Notes under the pieces: generated by a model
Database searches by the model: none
What the model was told of the DNA's origin: nothing
What the model saw: only the letters and a program-made list of their open reading frames with translations
Assembly (NCBI GenBank): GCA_034406715.1
Contig: CP137865.1
Coordinates: 1,116,001-1,180,000, forward strand
DNA length: 64,000 nucleotides
Direction: 5' to 3'
Origin: Rhodotorula mucilaginosa
Taxonomy: Eukaryota; Basidiomycota; Microbotryomycetes; Sporidiobolales; Sporidiobolaceae
Shown: in pieces, positions 35,169-45,473 of the stretch
How the letters are laid out: each line of letters begins with the position of its first letter
How positions within the stretch are numbered: the stretch's first letter is position 1
Position numbers and translations under genes: made by a program

Positions 35169-35278
35169 AAGGAAGCGCGCGCTCTCGCTGAGTTGACTCG
35201 AGTCGTCAGAGGTCAACCCGCGCAGCGTCACCGCGGCTGGTCTCCGCTCAATTAAATTGCAACCCACAAACACAGGTC

Positions 35279-35942
35279 ATGGCTACTCGGGCAGCAGAAG
35301 AGACGACTCCTCGACCTGCGCAGTCGACCAAGCTCACCCAAGCCCGCGCCGGACTCGCTTACCTCGTCAATCCAGCAACTCACCCGGCACCGGGCTCGCT
35401 CGTGACGCGCTCCTCGCTAAAGACTTTCCGCTACGTGCTCAAGTTTGTCTTCTGGCGCCTCGTCCGATACGCAGTGAGCTTGACTCCAGCGGCGCGGGTC
35501 TGCACCTTTGCTGGCTGGCTCCCTGACTTTTTCCGCTTCAATTGCTCCGCACCAGAAATACGCCGCCGTCGGAGCTGCGACAGCTGCGCTAGCAGGGACC
35601 GTACTCGGTACAGCTCTTCCCTGGCTCGGAGCCCTCATCGTGCCGAGCATGCCCGTCGCGGCAGCCATGGGCGCCACCACCGCTCTCATCAAAGTGCGTC
35701 GTCTGAACGGACCCTCTCTGACGGTTCTCGCACCTTATTGATCGGAAGCCGCCGTACAGTTCACGTGGAGGCACACGGGCAACCGATTCATGCGGGGGTG
35801 GCACGCAGCGGGCGAGGGACGCGACGCTCGAGCGGACGAGGCCGGAGACGCAAAGGAGGCGAGCGAGGAATTGAGCCGGTCGGCGCGACGAGCGGCGCGC
35901 GCCGAGCGCAGTTGGCAGACCGAAGCGACGGCGTTTGCGTGA
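35279..35942 (+). CDS. Small membrane protein of unknown function
   Basis: Exons 35279-35473, 35556-35693 and 35760-35942 give 171 residues. The N-terminal ~50 residues are polar. Residues ~52-63 (RYVLKFVFWRLVRYAK) make a short amphipathic or basic segment. Residues ~66-112 are a long hydrophobic Ala/Gly-rich stretch (AVGAATAALAGTVLGTALP then LGALIVPSMPVAAAMGATT), long enough for two membrane helices in a hairpin. The last 60 residues are charged and Ala/Arg/Glu-rich (WHAAGEGRDARADEA), probably helical. I recognise no family. Clean splice sites and in-frame joins support the gene. Confidence 0.65.
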
Positions 35943-36096
35943 AGGGATGCCCCGCGACGGACCGAGAATTTTGCACATAGGTGTTGGGAGATTCGAACTT
36001 GCGTGTTGTTGTACAATAACAAGAAATCAACAATTGACCTACAATCCTGCCTGCCTTAATTAGCCCCGTGAGCTTCACTATGCTACCGAGGATGGG

Positions 36097-39000
36097 TCAC
36101 CAATGTGCAAACATGGCCGCGACCTCGCTCGCGGTTTCGCCTTGATCGCCGACGAGCGGCTCAAAGTCTGCGACTTCGACGCTCGTGAGAGTGGCGTTCT
36201 CGGACCGCTCTCCCGAGGTTGCACTGAGCGTCGACGCTGTGACCACGGTTCCTGATGCTGGCGAGATCGACTTGGTCTGAAGAGTCTCGAGCTTTGCGCT
36301 CCGACTAGCGCGCGCTCGCGCTTCCACGTCCGGACTGACGGCGCGAGCACGCTTCATGAGCCCCCCTTCCGCGTCGGTCGCCCCAATCGAAGTCTCGAGA
36401 GGTGATCCAATGAAGCTGGACTGGGCGAGCAGGCCGTGGGTGCTCAATTGGCGCAAACCGGCGGGTGGCGGAGACTTCGCAGCTTCGCGGGAAGACAAGC
36501 TAGCAGGCATGCTCGGGGACGATGTCTGCAGTCGCTGTGTCATCTCGGGTGCGATGAAAGCTGGTGGTGCGGTAAGAGGTCGGAAGAACGAATCCGGGAA
36601 CTGTAGGCGGTCCGGCGTCAATACTCGCGAAAGCCAATCAACGTTCCAAAATCTGGAAAGTCGTATGCTCACTGCATTCTCCGGTCGTGGTGCCTGCGAC
36701 TCTTGACTGCGGTCTATCTCGCTCATGAGCCGCGGTCGCACCCCCATCTGCTCGAGCCACTTTTCCGTCCGGCCGGTATGGTTCGGATCAATCGTTGCTC
36801 GAAGCAGACTCGCCTGCGCAAATCCGGCGACGAACGTAGTGGTCTCTTCGAACGCGTCGTCGAGCGGATCGGACGCTGTTGTGCACGCTGCAGCATGAGA
36901 GAGTCGTGAGCACGGCGGAAGAAAGTAGGGGCAGGGTTTGGCGTTTCTGGACTCACACTCCATGACAGCTGACTCGTGCACAATGTGAGGTGCGATTGTT
37001 GAGTAAGTTGCGACTCTCTCTTCCATCACGGACTGGATGTGTGCGAGTGTGTGTCCAGCATCGGCCTCGCTCGGGGTCGCGAGAGAGAACCCGACTCCAA
37101 AGTCGGGCAGATCCAAGTCGAGGGTCTGCAGCTCGATCCGCGGTTTCTCCACCGGCGCCAACGCCAACGTCGGTTCGGATGTACCGATAAGCTCTTCCGA
37201 CGCAGTGTCCGGAGGACCGGAAGCTTGCTCTCGAGGTGGTGGCGGAGACGACGGGGAAATGGCAATCCCGTCCGAGGACGAAGACGCTTCCGGTAGAGGA
37301 GGAATGCTCGCCGGACGACGCGGCACCGGTGGAGGACTGAGCGAAGTGGGCGGTGGTGACTTGACGGGAACGGGCGGTGGCAGGGGCGGTGTGACCACGG
37401 TCGGAAGAGTCGTCGCGGGAGAGGAGCACGACGTGCCAACAGCTGACGCGGTGGAAGGGCTTGACGACGCGACGCTGGCATCGCCCTTCTCGGCGGCGAC
37501 GGCGACGGGAAGTGTCGTATCTGATCCGAAAGCTCGACGCGCAATCGCCGACTCGGAAAGCGCCGGACTGCTGGAGGGCGGCTGGTGCATCGCGGATGAG
37601 AAGGTCGATCTCGTCGGAATGATCGGCATCGACGTAGCTGCCACGACTGTGCCCGGCAAGGGCGTCGCAGCCGATACATATGTAGAGTGGATGTGCGGAC
37701 GTAGCGTAGTATTCGGAAGCGGAGTCGTGGACAGGTCGGAGGACGATCGCGAGCTGCTGATCGGGTCGGTGGGCGGAGGAGGCGAGACGGGTACAGGCCG
37801 AGGCTTCGGCATCGGCGGCAAGTCATCTTTGTCGGCGAGTTCTGAACGTGGTCCTCCTGAGTTCGCTCCGCTCCCGAGCTGAGCGCGACGTGATAATGAG
37901 GGAAAGTCATCCGCCCCTGGATCCATCGCAAGGACAGCTCGCTTGAGCGCCGTTTTCGCTCCTCTTAGCAGCGCAGCTGGACCGAGGGACGGTAGTTGAG
38001 GGTCTTGCGGCACGGCTGGGTTGCCGAACGAACCCGGATATGATGTCACCATGGGCAAAGGTACGCACGGCGCCGCTGTCGACTGCAAGGCGGGGAAACT
38101 GGCGGGAGGAACGAGCGGAGGGAGACTCGGAGGCGGCACTTGTGATGATGATGATGGCGCCGAGACCGAAGGTGCCGTGGTCGTCTCGGCGGGAGCGGAA
38201 GTTGCGACACCTGAAACAGGCCCGTTGCCCGACTGCGACCCCGAAGGTGCGGTCTGAATCGGTGCCGCTGCCCAGGGAACAACGGCTGGTGCGAGTCCCA
38301 TGGGAGCGGAGGTATAAGACGGTACGACTGGCGCGGGAGAAGGCGCCGCCGCAGAGTACTGTGCTGGCGAAGGGTGGATCGGCAACGAATCGCCGCCGAG
38401 TCCAGCTCGTGGGATTTCCGGAGCGGGCTGCGCAGAAGAGGCGACGGTTTGACCGGCAGTACCGCCAGCACCCGCTGCGGCCGCAGACAACAACGGCGCT
38501 TGCAATTCCGTGGCGCCTGAAGTGGTGGTCGGATGTGTCGCGGGTGATGCGGGGCGAGGCGCTTGCTCCGTCTCGGTGTATCGAGGCAGGAACTCGTCCG
38601 GCGGCGCTGCGAACGCCGCGCCCCCATATGCAGCAGCCGGTGCAGCCGCAAATAAAGGTACACCTTGATTGGATCCGAACGCTGGCGCCGGTGCCGGTAC
38701 GGGTGCTGCGGAGGCGGAGACGACTGGAGCGGTACTTGCCATCACTGGTGGAACGCCGATTCCTGGATTGAATGTCGGTTCACTGGTCGGCGGAGAGGCA
38801 AAGGCCGACTGAACTAGAGGTGGAAGCGTTGCAGTGCCGCTTCCGGCAAGAGCGCCGAGCGCGAGACCTCCAGCAGCCAGTGGAGCCATGCTTGCGCCAC
38901 TGACAGAATTTGATCGGATCCGTTCCCGAGGTGGTTGTGCTGGGGCCTGTTGACCATAATCTGATGCAGCACGTCTCGCCTCTGTCGGTCGTTCGAGTTG

Positions 39001-40411
39001 CAAACCGCGCGCTGGCATCGAAGCTGCCACCATGGCCATCGGAGATCTGCACTCTCTCACGGGAATCAGTGCGGTCCCAAATTGGCACCCCTGTGAGAGA
39101 ATGACGGGAAGGTTGAGGGACGTACGCATGAAGAGAAGCTGCAAGAGGTGCGTGTGCGTGCGGAGGTGCGGTTGAAGTGGGAGCAGCAACGTGCGAGACG
39201 GCAGCGGCGGCGGCGGCAGCGTGTGGAGCTGCGGCCTTGTTGGCCTGAGCCCGCATGCGCGCTTCGTACGCCGCCGCCTGAGTCGCCGTCGGCAGAAACA
39301 TGTACGGGAGCAGGCGAGACTCGTCCCGCGCGTCGAGCCAGTCGTACGGAGTCGGCTGGGACCGAAAGCGCGGAGACTCCTCATGGTTCAGGCGAGGGTG
39401 CAAAGCTGGAGGGCGGTGATAAGTAATTGGTTCTGGGGGAGGAAGCGACGGTGTTGAAGATTTGGCAGAGTCAGGCGCGATCTTGGCGTTTGGCAAGATT
39501 CCCGCCAATGCCGGCGCGACGAGCGCGGGGACGACGATTGGCCGTGCGGGTCGTTTCCCGCGCCGAGTAGTGTCAGCCTCTGCTGACCTCTCGCCTTTGT
39601 CCGCTCCTTCCTCCTCGCCTTCTGCTCTTGGTTTGTTCGACGACGACGCAGCTTCGTCCGACGCGGCGGGAGCAGCTGCCGGCGCGTTGCCGGCTACGAG
39701 TTCGCTCGCTCGGTTCCACAGCGAGCTCAACAGGCCGGGTAGAGGTCTCGGAGGAGGTCTTGTCGGGGCCGTTTCCTCGACTGCGTCTGACTTCGACAGT
39801 TCCTGACGAGGAGGCGAGCTGGTCCTCTCAGCACCCCGCCGTCTGTCATCGCCGTCTTCGTCCGCTCTCGAAAGTCGTTTCCTTGCCGGCGGCGGAACCC
39901 GCGTAGGCGACGGGGACGATCGCGAGCGTGTCCGGACGTGGCGGTTCGACTGCTGGTTTGGGCGTGGTAGCGGCGTTTCTTGCTCATCCATGTCGTCGGA
40001 TTCCGATGACTCGGACGCGGGAGGCGGCGGTGTTCTCGGCGCTCGATTGAGGCCGAGCCTTCGAGCTCGAGCGATACTGTCGACCGGAGGAGTCGATCGA
40101 GTCGGTCGCTCGGGGCTTATACTGGCAGTGCCGAGTGCTCGATCGAGGCGAGAGGTCGTCGTCGGTGGCAATCTCCCGCTGCCTTGCCCCCCGGAATCCC
40201 AGCGACTGAGTACCCCTTCCTGCTTCCGCGACCCTTTCGGAGACGAGGTAGTCGATGCAGGCGGAGGAGGGGAAGTGCTCGCGGTCTTCTTGTTCGCGGG
40301 CGCAGAAGCAGCAGCCGACGCGGGGGGAGCGACGAACATGCCGGGAAGGACTCGACCGCCCGGTTGGGCTTGCCGCCGCTCTGGCTGTCGTCCGAATGCG
40401 CCGGCCTTCAT
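36097..40411 (-). CDS. Very large disordered Pro/Ser-rich protein, unknown function
   Basis: Predicted protein of about 1,390 residues. Exon 1 runs from the ATG at 40411 (MKAGAFGRQPERRQ) to 39126; a 79-nt intron (39047-39125) joins SLHA to SPMAMVAASM; a second intron lies near 36,890-36,960. Almost everything is Pro/Ser/Ala-rich, with repeated PP motifs and basic SR-like patches (RHVRTRSRSSPSPTRVPPPA). A few stretches look ordered: the segment around PYDWLDARDESRLLPYMFLP, the segment around LDLDLPDFGVGFSLATP, and a C-terminal part with RLSRFWNVDWLSRVLTPDRL and DSFFRPLTAPPAFIAPEM. No domain is recognised. The many PxxP motifs suggest a scaffold for SH3-type partners, but that is inference. If intron 1 is retained, the frame stops near 38,780 after 543 codons. 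Confidence 0.65.
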
Positions 40412-40955
40412 GTCAGCCTCAAGTTGAATAGCGAAGAGCTGTGACTGGCTTTAATTGGTCGAGCTGATCAAGCGGGCGCGAGGGGGACGCGGTTCGAGCA
40501 GTCGGCGGGGTGTCCGCGGAGTCCAGCTTGGAGGCTTGAGCGCGACAGTAGGCGGGGTCCGCGCGCGCATGTAGTCGGCCTATACACCTTGAGCATTTGT
40601 ATAGCCGTGCGAGCTTTTCGACTGGTTACCGCTGGCGAGGGACGAAGCGCTCGCGAGCCGGAGATGATCACACGGGCCGCCGCGGAACTTGGACGAGCAG
40701 TCACATATTCCTCTCAAGCCGGCGCGGTGTAGCTAGTCAGCGTGTCAGCTTGCTCTGCTCCGAGTCCGAGTCGCTGCGGAGGAGAAGCCGTCTCGAGTCT
40801 GCCGTACGTCGACCTTTCACCGGCTTCATCTCGTCTCGCTGCTCGGGTCCGGACGAAGACATAGACACTCTGCGTGGCTAGGCAGGAGCTCCTTCACCTT
40901 CCAGGCGATACGCTTCCCTCGCTCTCCTCGACAGCGACGAGCGACCAGCAGTGCC
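40412..40955. other. divergent promoter of the disordered-protein and HIT genes
   Basis: 544 bp between two divergent starts. An imperfect inverted repeat lies near 40,577-40,607 (GGCCTATAC and GTATAGCC arms). No other motif or RNA gene was found. Confidence 0.5.
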
Positions 40956-41908
40956 ATGGCTCTCTCGACGCTCCGCTTCTCGACTTTCAACGTTGCGAAC
41001 CAGGTCTTTTTCCAGTCCAGCTCGAGGCTCTCGTTCGCGCTCGTCAACCTCAAACCGATCGTGCCCGGGCGTGAGTCCCCCTCGCTCTGACTGCCGAGCA
41101 AAGGCATCCGGATGTGGGGCATGCCCGCGGCCGTGCTCTTCACACTGTCTGACGCGACTCTGGACTCGCAGATGTACTCGTCGTGCCTACCCGCGTCGTG
41201 CCTCGACTCCGGGACTTGACGCCAGCCGAGGTGTCGGACTTGTTCCAGAGCGTCCATCAGATCAGCCGGGTCATCGAGAGCGAGTACAGAGCACAGTGAG
41301 GCACTTTCTCGACGTGCGAGATCAACTAGGGCGAGACACTGATGGTCCTTGTGGCAGAGCGCTCAACATTGCGCTGCAGGATGGTCCCATGGCGGGTCAA
41401 TCCGTTCCTCGTGCGTACCCTCCTCCCTTGCGCTTCTTTTTCGTCGGCGGAAGGCTCACGCTGCCCTCGTACTCGCAGATGTACACGTCCACATTATCCC
41501 ACGAAGAGCCAAGGACTTTGAGCCATTAGACGAGAGTGAGTTGGCTCGACACTGTTCACGTGATTGCGGCCGCTGCTGGGTCGGTGAAAACCGTTCGAAC
41601 CCCAGCTGATGCTCCAGTACTCCGGCCTCCTCACAGTGTACAATGCGCTCGACGCCAAGAACCTCTCCCAAGACTTTGCAGAAGCCTACGCGGCACGACC
41701 ACTCCGCGCCGAGCGGAAAGCGTTCGAAGCCGAGCAGCGAGAACGTCAACGCGGGAACGTCGAGTCGCCGTTCGCCGGGATCGAAGACCGCGAACGGAGA
41801 CCGCGCAGCGGAGACGAGATGCGGATAGAGGCCGAGCGGTTAAGCAGCCTGTTCCCGGAGGAGAACCGAGGAGTGCAGCCGCAGCGAGCGCGGGAGGGCA
41901 GCTTGTAG
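40956..41908 (+). CDS. HIT hydrolase, FHIT/Hnt2-type (Ap3A hydrolase)
   Basis: Histidine-triad enzyme that splits diadenosine tri/tetraphosphates (Ap3A, Ap4A) into AMP plus ADP or ATP. Exons 40956-41070, 41172-41295, 41358-41410, 41479-41535 and 41637-41908 give 206 residues. The start MALSTLRFSTFNVANQVFF matches the FHIT N-terminus, followed by FALVNLKPIVPGHVLVVPTR, typical of the substrate loop. The catalytic triad is HVHVHIIPRR, with all three histidines. After DEMYNALD, the FHIT-like flap, there is a charged ~80-residue tail. Ordinary FHIT proteins are about 150 residues, so the tail is an extension, common in fungi. The ATG at 40956 is chosen because the alternative upstream reading uses a different frame. 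Confidence 0.9.
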
Positions 41909-42138
41909 AACCCGCTCATGAATGCAGAGTGGCACGGACTTCGAGCTGGCCTCGATTTCCGCCATCACCTAATCGACTCGCTCGAAAAGAGCTCGTATTT
42001 GCTCGTATAGCAAGATTTTAGACTTTTCTGCGGAAGTCAACTTTGAAAGTCGCTTCGACGCGCGAAGTCAAAAACTCGGATGGGGCCGATGAGGTCAGCG
42101 TCGACTTCTGCATTGTCGTCGAACATAGAGCAGACGCT

Positions 42139-43688
42139 ATGCCGCCAAAGAGTGCTTCGCCTCGCAAGGCGACTGCGACCAAAGTCACGAACGACCCTAC
42201 GCCGCTCCCTCTGCCCGCTTTGCTCAAGCTCCTCTGCTCGTCCGGTCCGAAACCGCCTCACTTGACCATGTCGCAAGCCATCGCCGCCGCCTCCAAGCTG
42301 GTCCCGAAGGGCTACACGTCCCCCGCAAAACTCAAGACCCTCACGCAAGTCGAGATGAGCGCGCTCGGGATCGCGGACGAGGAGATCCGCAAGGGCTTGA
42401 TGGCCGTCATTGGCAAGGCGGGAGGGAAAGGCGCCGGCGACTCGCCTGAAGTGAGGCGGAAACGGACGAGGGAGAGTGACTTGGATCGACCGCTGCCGAG
42501 TCGCGCGCCGAAAGAAACTACAGTCGACGAGGACTTTGACTTTGACGAGATCGAGGCGGAAGAGGTTGGTCACCACATCTTCTCTTCTGAACCTGCATGA
42601 CGGCGTTGACTCGTCTATATCTTGCGCAGGCGTTGGCGCAAAAGTCTTGCTTGGTTAATCGGGCGCCGGTTATGACGGCGTGGGCGTGCGTCGTCGCGGA
42701 GAGACTCGGCTTCAAGCGTCAGGAAGCTCTTAGCATCGGTGCGCCTCTCTCCCGGAGATGCGAGTCCCATTACAGTGCTGATCTCAGGCTCTATAGCCCA
42801 CGTCTTCACCGACATGAACGCCGCTTCGAAGGGCGTCTCGCTTGGCATTTACGGCCCCGAAGCGAACAAGATCGAGGTCGGACCGTCGCAGCCGTTCGTC
42901 GACATTCTCGGTCGTAAGGTGAGCAGTTGCACAGCACTCGTACAGCATTTCTCTTTTGCTCATGCACGACGCCGACTATTGCATTTCCCGCAATGTCCAG
43001 GTCCCGGTTCTTTCGACGCAGAACGGAGAGTGGCGCGCAATCTCGAAAGGACACGTTGCAGATCCGAGTAAAGCATTTGCGTACATGCGCAGTGCTTTTC
43101 GACAGCAGCTCGGAGCGGTCATTGGTACGTACTGGGGAGCATCTATGGCTGGGGTCTCGGTCGCTGACCTTTACGCACCTAACAGGCTCGATGCGTCTGC
43201 TAGCGGCGAGCTTTCCGCAGCATGAACTGAATGCCAAGGTGAGCAGGAAAGGACTGGCTGTCAACACATGGTAACTGATTCAGTGTCTTCCCATTCAGGG
43301 CTACGGACTCTACCTCGAGTTCCGTCCAGACGTGGACGGCTGGGGCAAGAAAGCCGAACTCAAGATGTCGACCATCCTCAACTTGAGGCGGCACCTCACG
43401 CATGCCCAGCCGGGATCTTCGGCGAATGCACAAGAGTCCTTGGAGGAACAGTCGACGAGTCGAGAAGTCAAGCAGGAGGTGGACGGCCAAGAAGGCGTCG
43501 TCCAAGTCAAGCCGGAACCGGTGGACGAGTCCGACCCCGTCGCCGCCGCGGATCCGCCCAGCCCATCACCGCCGAAGAAAAAGGTCAAGTCAGAGCAAGC
43601 GGATACGAAGCCGCCGCCGTCGCCCGCGAACGAATTCGACGCCTTGCTCGAAGAGGACGACGACCTCTTTGCCGCCATCGACATTTGA
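42139..43688 (+). CDS. Conserved protein of unknown function (PVMTAWACVVAE motif)
   Basis: Exons 42139-42564, 42630-42738, 42797-42918, 43001-43124, 43186-43238 and 43299-43688 give 407 residues. The ATG at 42139 (MPPKSASPRKATATK) is the first in-frame ATG. Residues ~25-95 look like a small helical fold ending in a possible helix-hairpin-helix-like turn (LKTLTQVEMSALGIADEEIR), followed by a basic KRxR patch. Residues ~150-275 are the best-ordered part (VNRAPVMTAWACVVAERLGF, HVFTDMNAASKGVSLGIYGP, LYLEFRPDVDGWGKKAELKM). I have a sense of this being a conserved fungal family but cannot name it. The C-terminal ~100 residues are acidic with PSPSPPKKKVKSEQ, a likely nuclear localisation signal, and end EEDDDLFAAIDI. 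A nuclear role is inferred. Confidence 0.75.
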
Positions 43689-44139
43689 ACCTTTCATCCC
43701 CATCGCCCCGCCCGCGCACGATCACCGTCTTTTTCGCTCATGAGTGATTTTCTTTGCTTGTTGCCATACTACCCGCATTCGAATTCTGAGTGTGTACAGC
43801 AGCGGAGAGGTAAGTCCTCGTCGCAGCTTCGGCTGAGCCGCGCATGCAGGGTCCGCGCGCATTCGTCATCCGAACCGCACGGACCCTCCGTCCGCCTCCG
43901 ACCTTTCGCTGCGTTACAAGTCACCGCCGCAGCTATGCAACGGTCCGCCGCCTGCTTCCGACACCGAAGTCATCGATCGCTCTTTATCGGGTCAAGTCAC
44001 GGACACCGCCCCCCCAAGCGTGCCTGACACTGCCTCGCTGCGTCGTGACTTGGACCGGCCGGGGATGATCAGTTAAAAGGGCCGGAAAGGTCTACGCTCT
44101 TTTGTTTTCTCATTCTCTCTCTACCCTACACACAAGGTC
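43689..44139. other. intergenic, promoter of the PB1 gene
   Basis: 451 bp. A CT-rich tract (44,105-44,130) lies just before the PB1-gene ATG, a common fungal core-promoter feature. No RNA gene or repeat was seen. Confidence 0.5.
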
Positions 44140-44991
44140 ATGGCCGCCTCGATCTCGCTCAAGCTTTCTCGCGGTGACGAAACCCGCGTCCTTTCCTTGC
44201 CCGTTCACCCCATCCCGACCTGGCAAGCCCTTGCTGCCTCTCTTGCCGAGCGCTTCCAGCTCGACGATGGTCCCTCGGCCGTCACTTACCTCGACCACGA
44301 GGGCGACCAGATCACCGTCTCGTCCGACGTCGAGCTGAAGGACATGTGGCACTCGTTCGCTGGCAAGTCGTCTGTTTCCGTCGGCGTTGTAGCGCCTTTC
44401 GTCGAGGCGGATCGCTCCGCTGCGACTGAGAAGCTGCTCGAGTCGATTCGTGACGCCGTCGCCGCCGATCCGTCCGTGGCTTTCGACATCCACGGTATTC
44501 TGGCGGTTCCGCCTCATGGTCCGCCGCATGCAGGACGTCACGGCCACCACGGGGGTCCTCCAGGAGGACCTCGAGGAGGTCGAGGAGGTGGACGAGGAGG
44601 GCGAGGAGGCTGGCATGGTCACGGTCATGGTCATGGTCGAGACGGACCGATGCATCCCGGAACGGGACATTTCCCCTTCTTCCCGCCGCCGCCGCCTCCG
44701 CCTTTCGGCGACTTCATGCACGCTCGCGGCGCTCCTCCTCCTCCTCCTCCCTTTGGACGTCACCACCCGCACGGCCCGCCGCCGCCTCCTCCCTTCTGCG
44801 GACGTCGCCACCCGCACTGGCACCGCGAAGAGAGTGACTCGTCCGAATCTTCCGACTCGTCGTCTTCCGACTCGTCCGACAGCGAAAGCACGCATCGCCG
44901 CCACGGCGTGCCTCGTCGTCACCGTCACTGCTCGCGTGGACATGGACGTGAGACCGCTCGCCGTTCTCGCACTCTCGCCTCTCCGTACTGA
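44140..44991 (+). CDS. PB1-domain protein with His/Gly/Pro-rich tail
   Basis: Single-exon gene of 283 residues. Residues ~4-80 form a PB1 domain: a basic start (SLKLSRGDETRVLSL) and the acidic OPCA loop YLDHEGDQITVSSDVEL, so both PB1 interaction faces appear present. PB1 domains pair with other PB1 domains in polarity, redox and selective-autophagy scaffolds. After residue ~120 the protein is low complexity: a Gly/Arg/His stretch (HGHGHGHGRDGPMHPG), polyproline runs around FPPPPPPPFGDFM and APPPPPPFG, a Ser/Asp cluster (SDSSESSDSSSSDSSDS) and a basic His/Arg end. His clusters could bind Zn, Ni or Cu. I know no named protein with this exact layout. It is one of the few intronless genes here. 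Confidence 0.8.
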   Translation: MAASISLKLSRGDETRVLSLPVHPIPTWQALAASLAERFQLDDGPSAVTYLDHEGDQITVSSDVELKDMWHSFAGKSSVSVGVVAPFVEADRSAATEKLLESIRDAVAADPSVAFDIHGILAVPPHGPPHAGRHGHHGGPPGGPRGGRGGGRGGRGGWHGHGHGHGRDGPMHPGTGHFPFFPPPPPPPFGDFMHARGAPPPPPPFGRHHPHGPPPPPPFCGRRHPHWHREESDSSESSDSSSSDSSDSESTHRRHGVPRRHRHCSRGHGRETARRSRTLASPY

Positions 44992-45473
44992 ATCTTCTCC
45001 AACGTCAGCAGCCGCCTACAACGCCGGCTTCCCTCACCCATTCCACCCCTTTTACACATCTGCTGGACCGTTATCCTTCCCCCATTTCCGCCCCTGAGAC
45101 TGTGTGGCTACCCCGCCTTGTGTGGCATGGCTAGGAGGTTTCGTCTCCTCTTCCCTCCCACCCCGACCAACAAACGTGAATTGTGTTTCTGTAAAGCTTC
45201 TTCGACCTTGTAAAATGTAGTAACCATCTGATCCGAGCGCGACGACCCTGTAAGCTCTTACGAACGATGAATGGGTCGAACGAATGTTGAATCAAATGCA
45301 AAACGGATGCTGATCAGAGGAGACAGATGCGCGAATGCGAGATGAGTGCAGGCGGACGAGATGGGAAGGGAATGTATGCGGTCAAAAGGCTACATGTAAG
45401 GTGAATAAAGGTGTGCGCGGAGGCTCTGCGCTGCGAGCGCTGCGAAAGAGCTGGTGAAAGGGGGAACGCCGAA
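44992..45473. other. intergenic between convergent PB1 and chitin deacetylase genes
   Basis: 482 bp holding the 3' ends of two convergent genes. AT-rich patches with TGTAA strings (45,190-45,250) may be 3'-end formation signals. Nothing else seen. Confidence 0.5.

Noticed and set aside
35985-36090. tRNA-like string on the minus strand (GTTCGAATCTCCC with an upstream AGCATAGTG-type box)
   Set aside because: The would-be T-arm stem does not pair and no acceptor stem can be drawn, so the resemblance to a B box is chance.
38780-39125. Continuation of the 543-codon frame as the real C-terminus of the disordered protein
   Set aside because: A strong GTACGT donor and a matching acceptor lead into the much longer coherent frame; the read-through is better explained as intron retention.
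40951-41529. Alternative frame across the HIT gene (MPWLSRRSA)
   Set aside because: It starts at GTG and ignores the splice sites; the spliced frame gives a complete HIT domain.
41580-41636. B-box-like GTTCGAACCCC in the HIT gene
   Set aside because: It lies inside the last intron and no cloverleaf can be folded around it.
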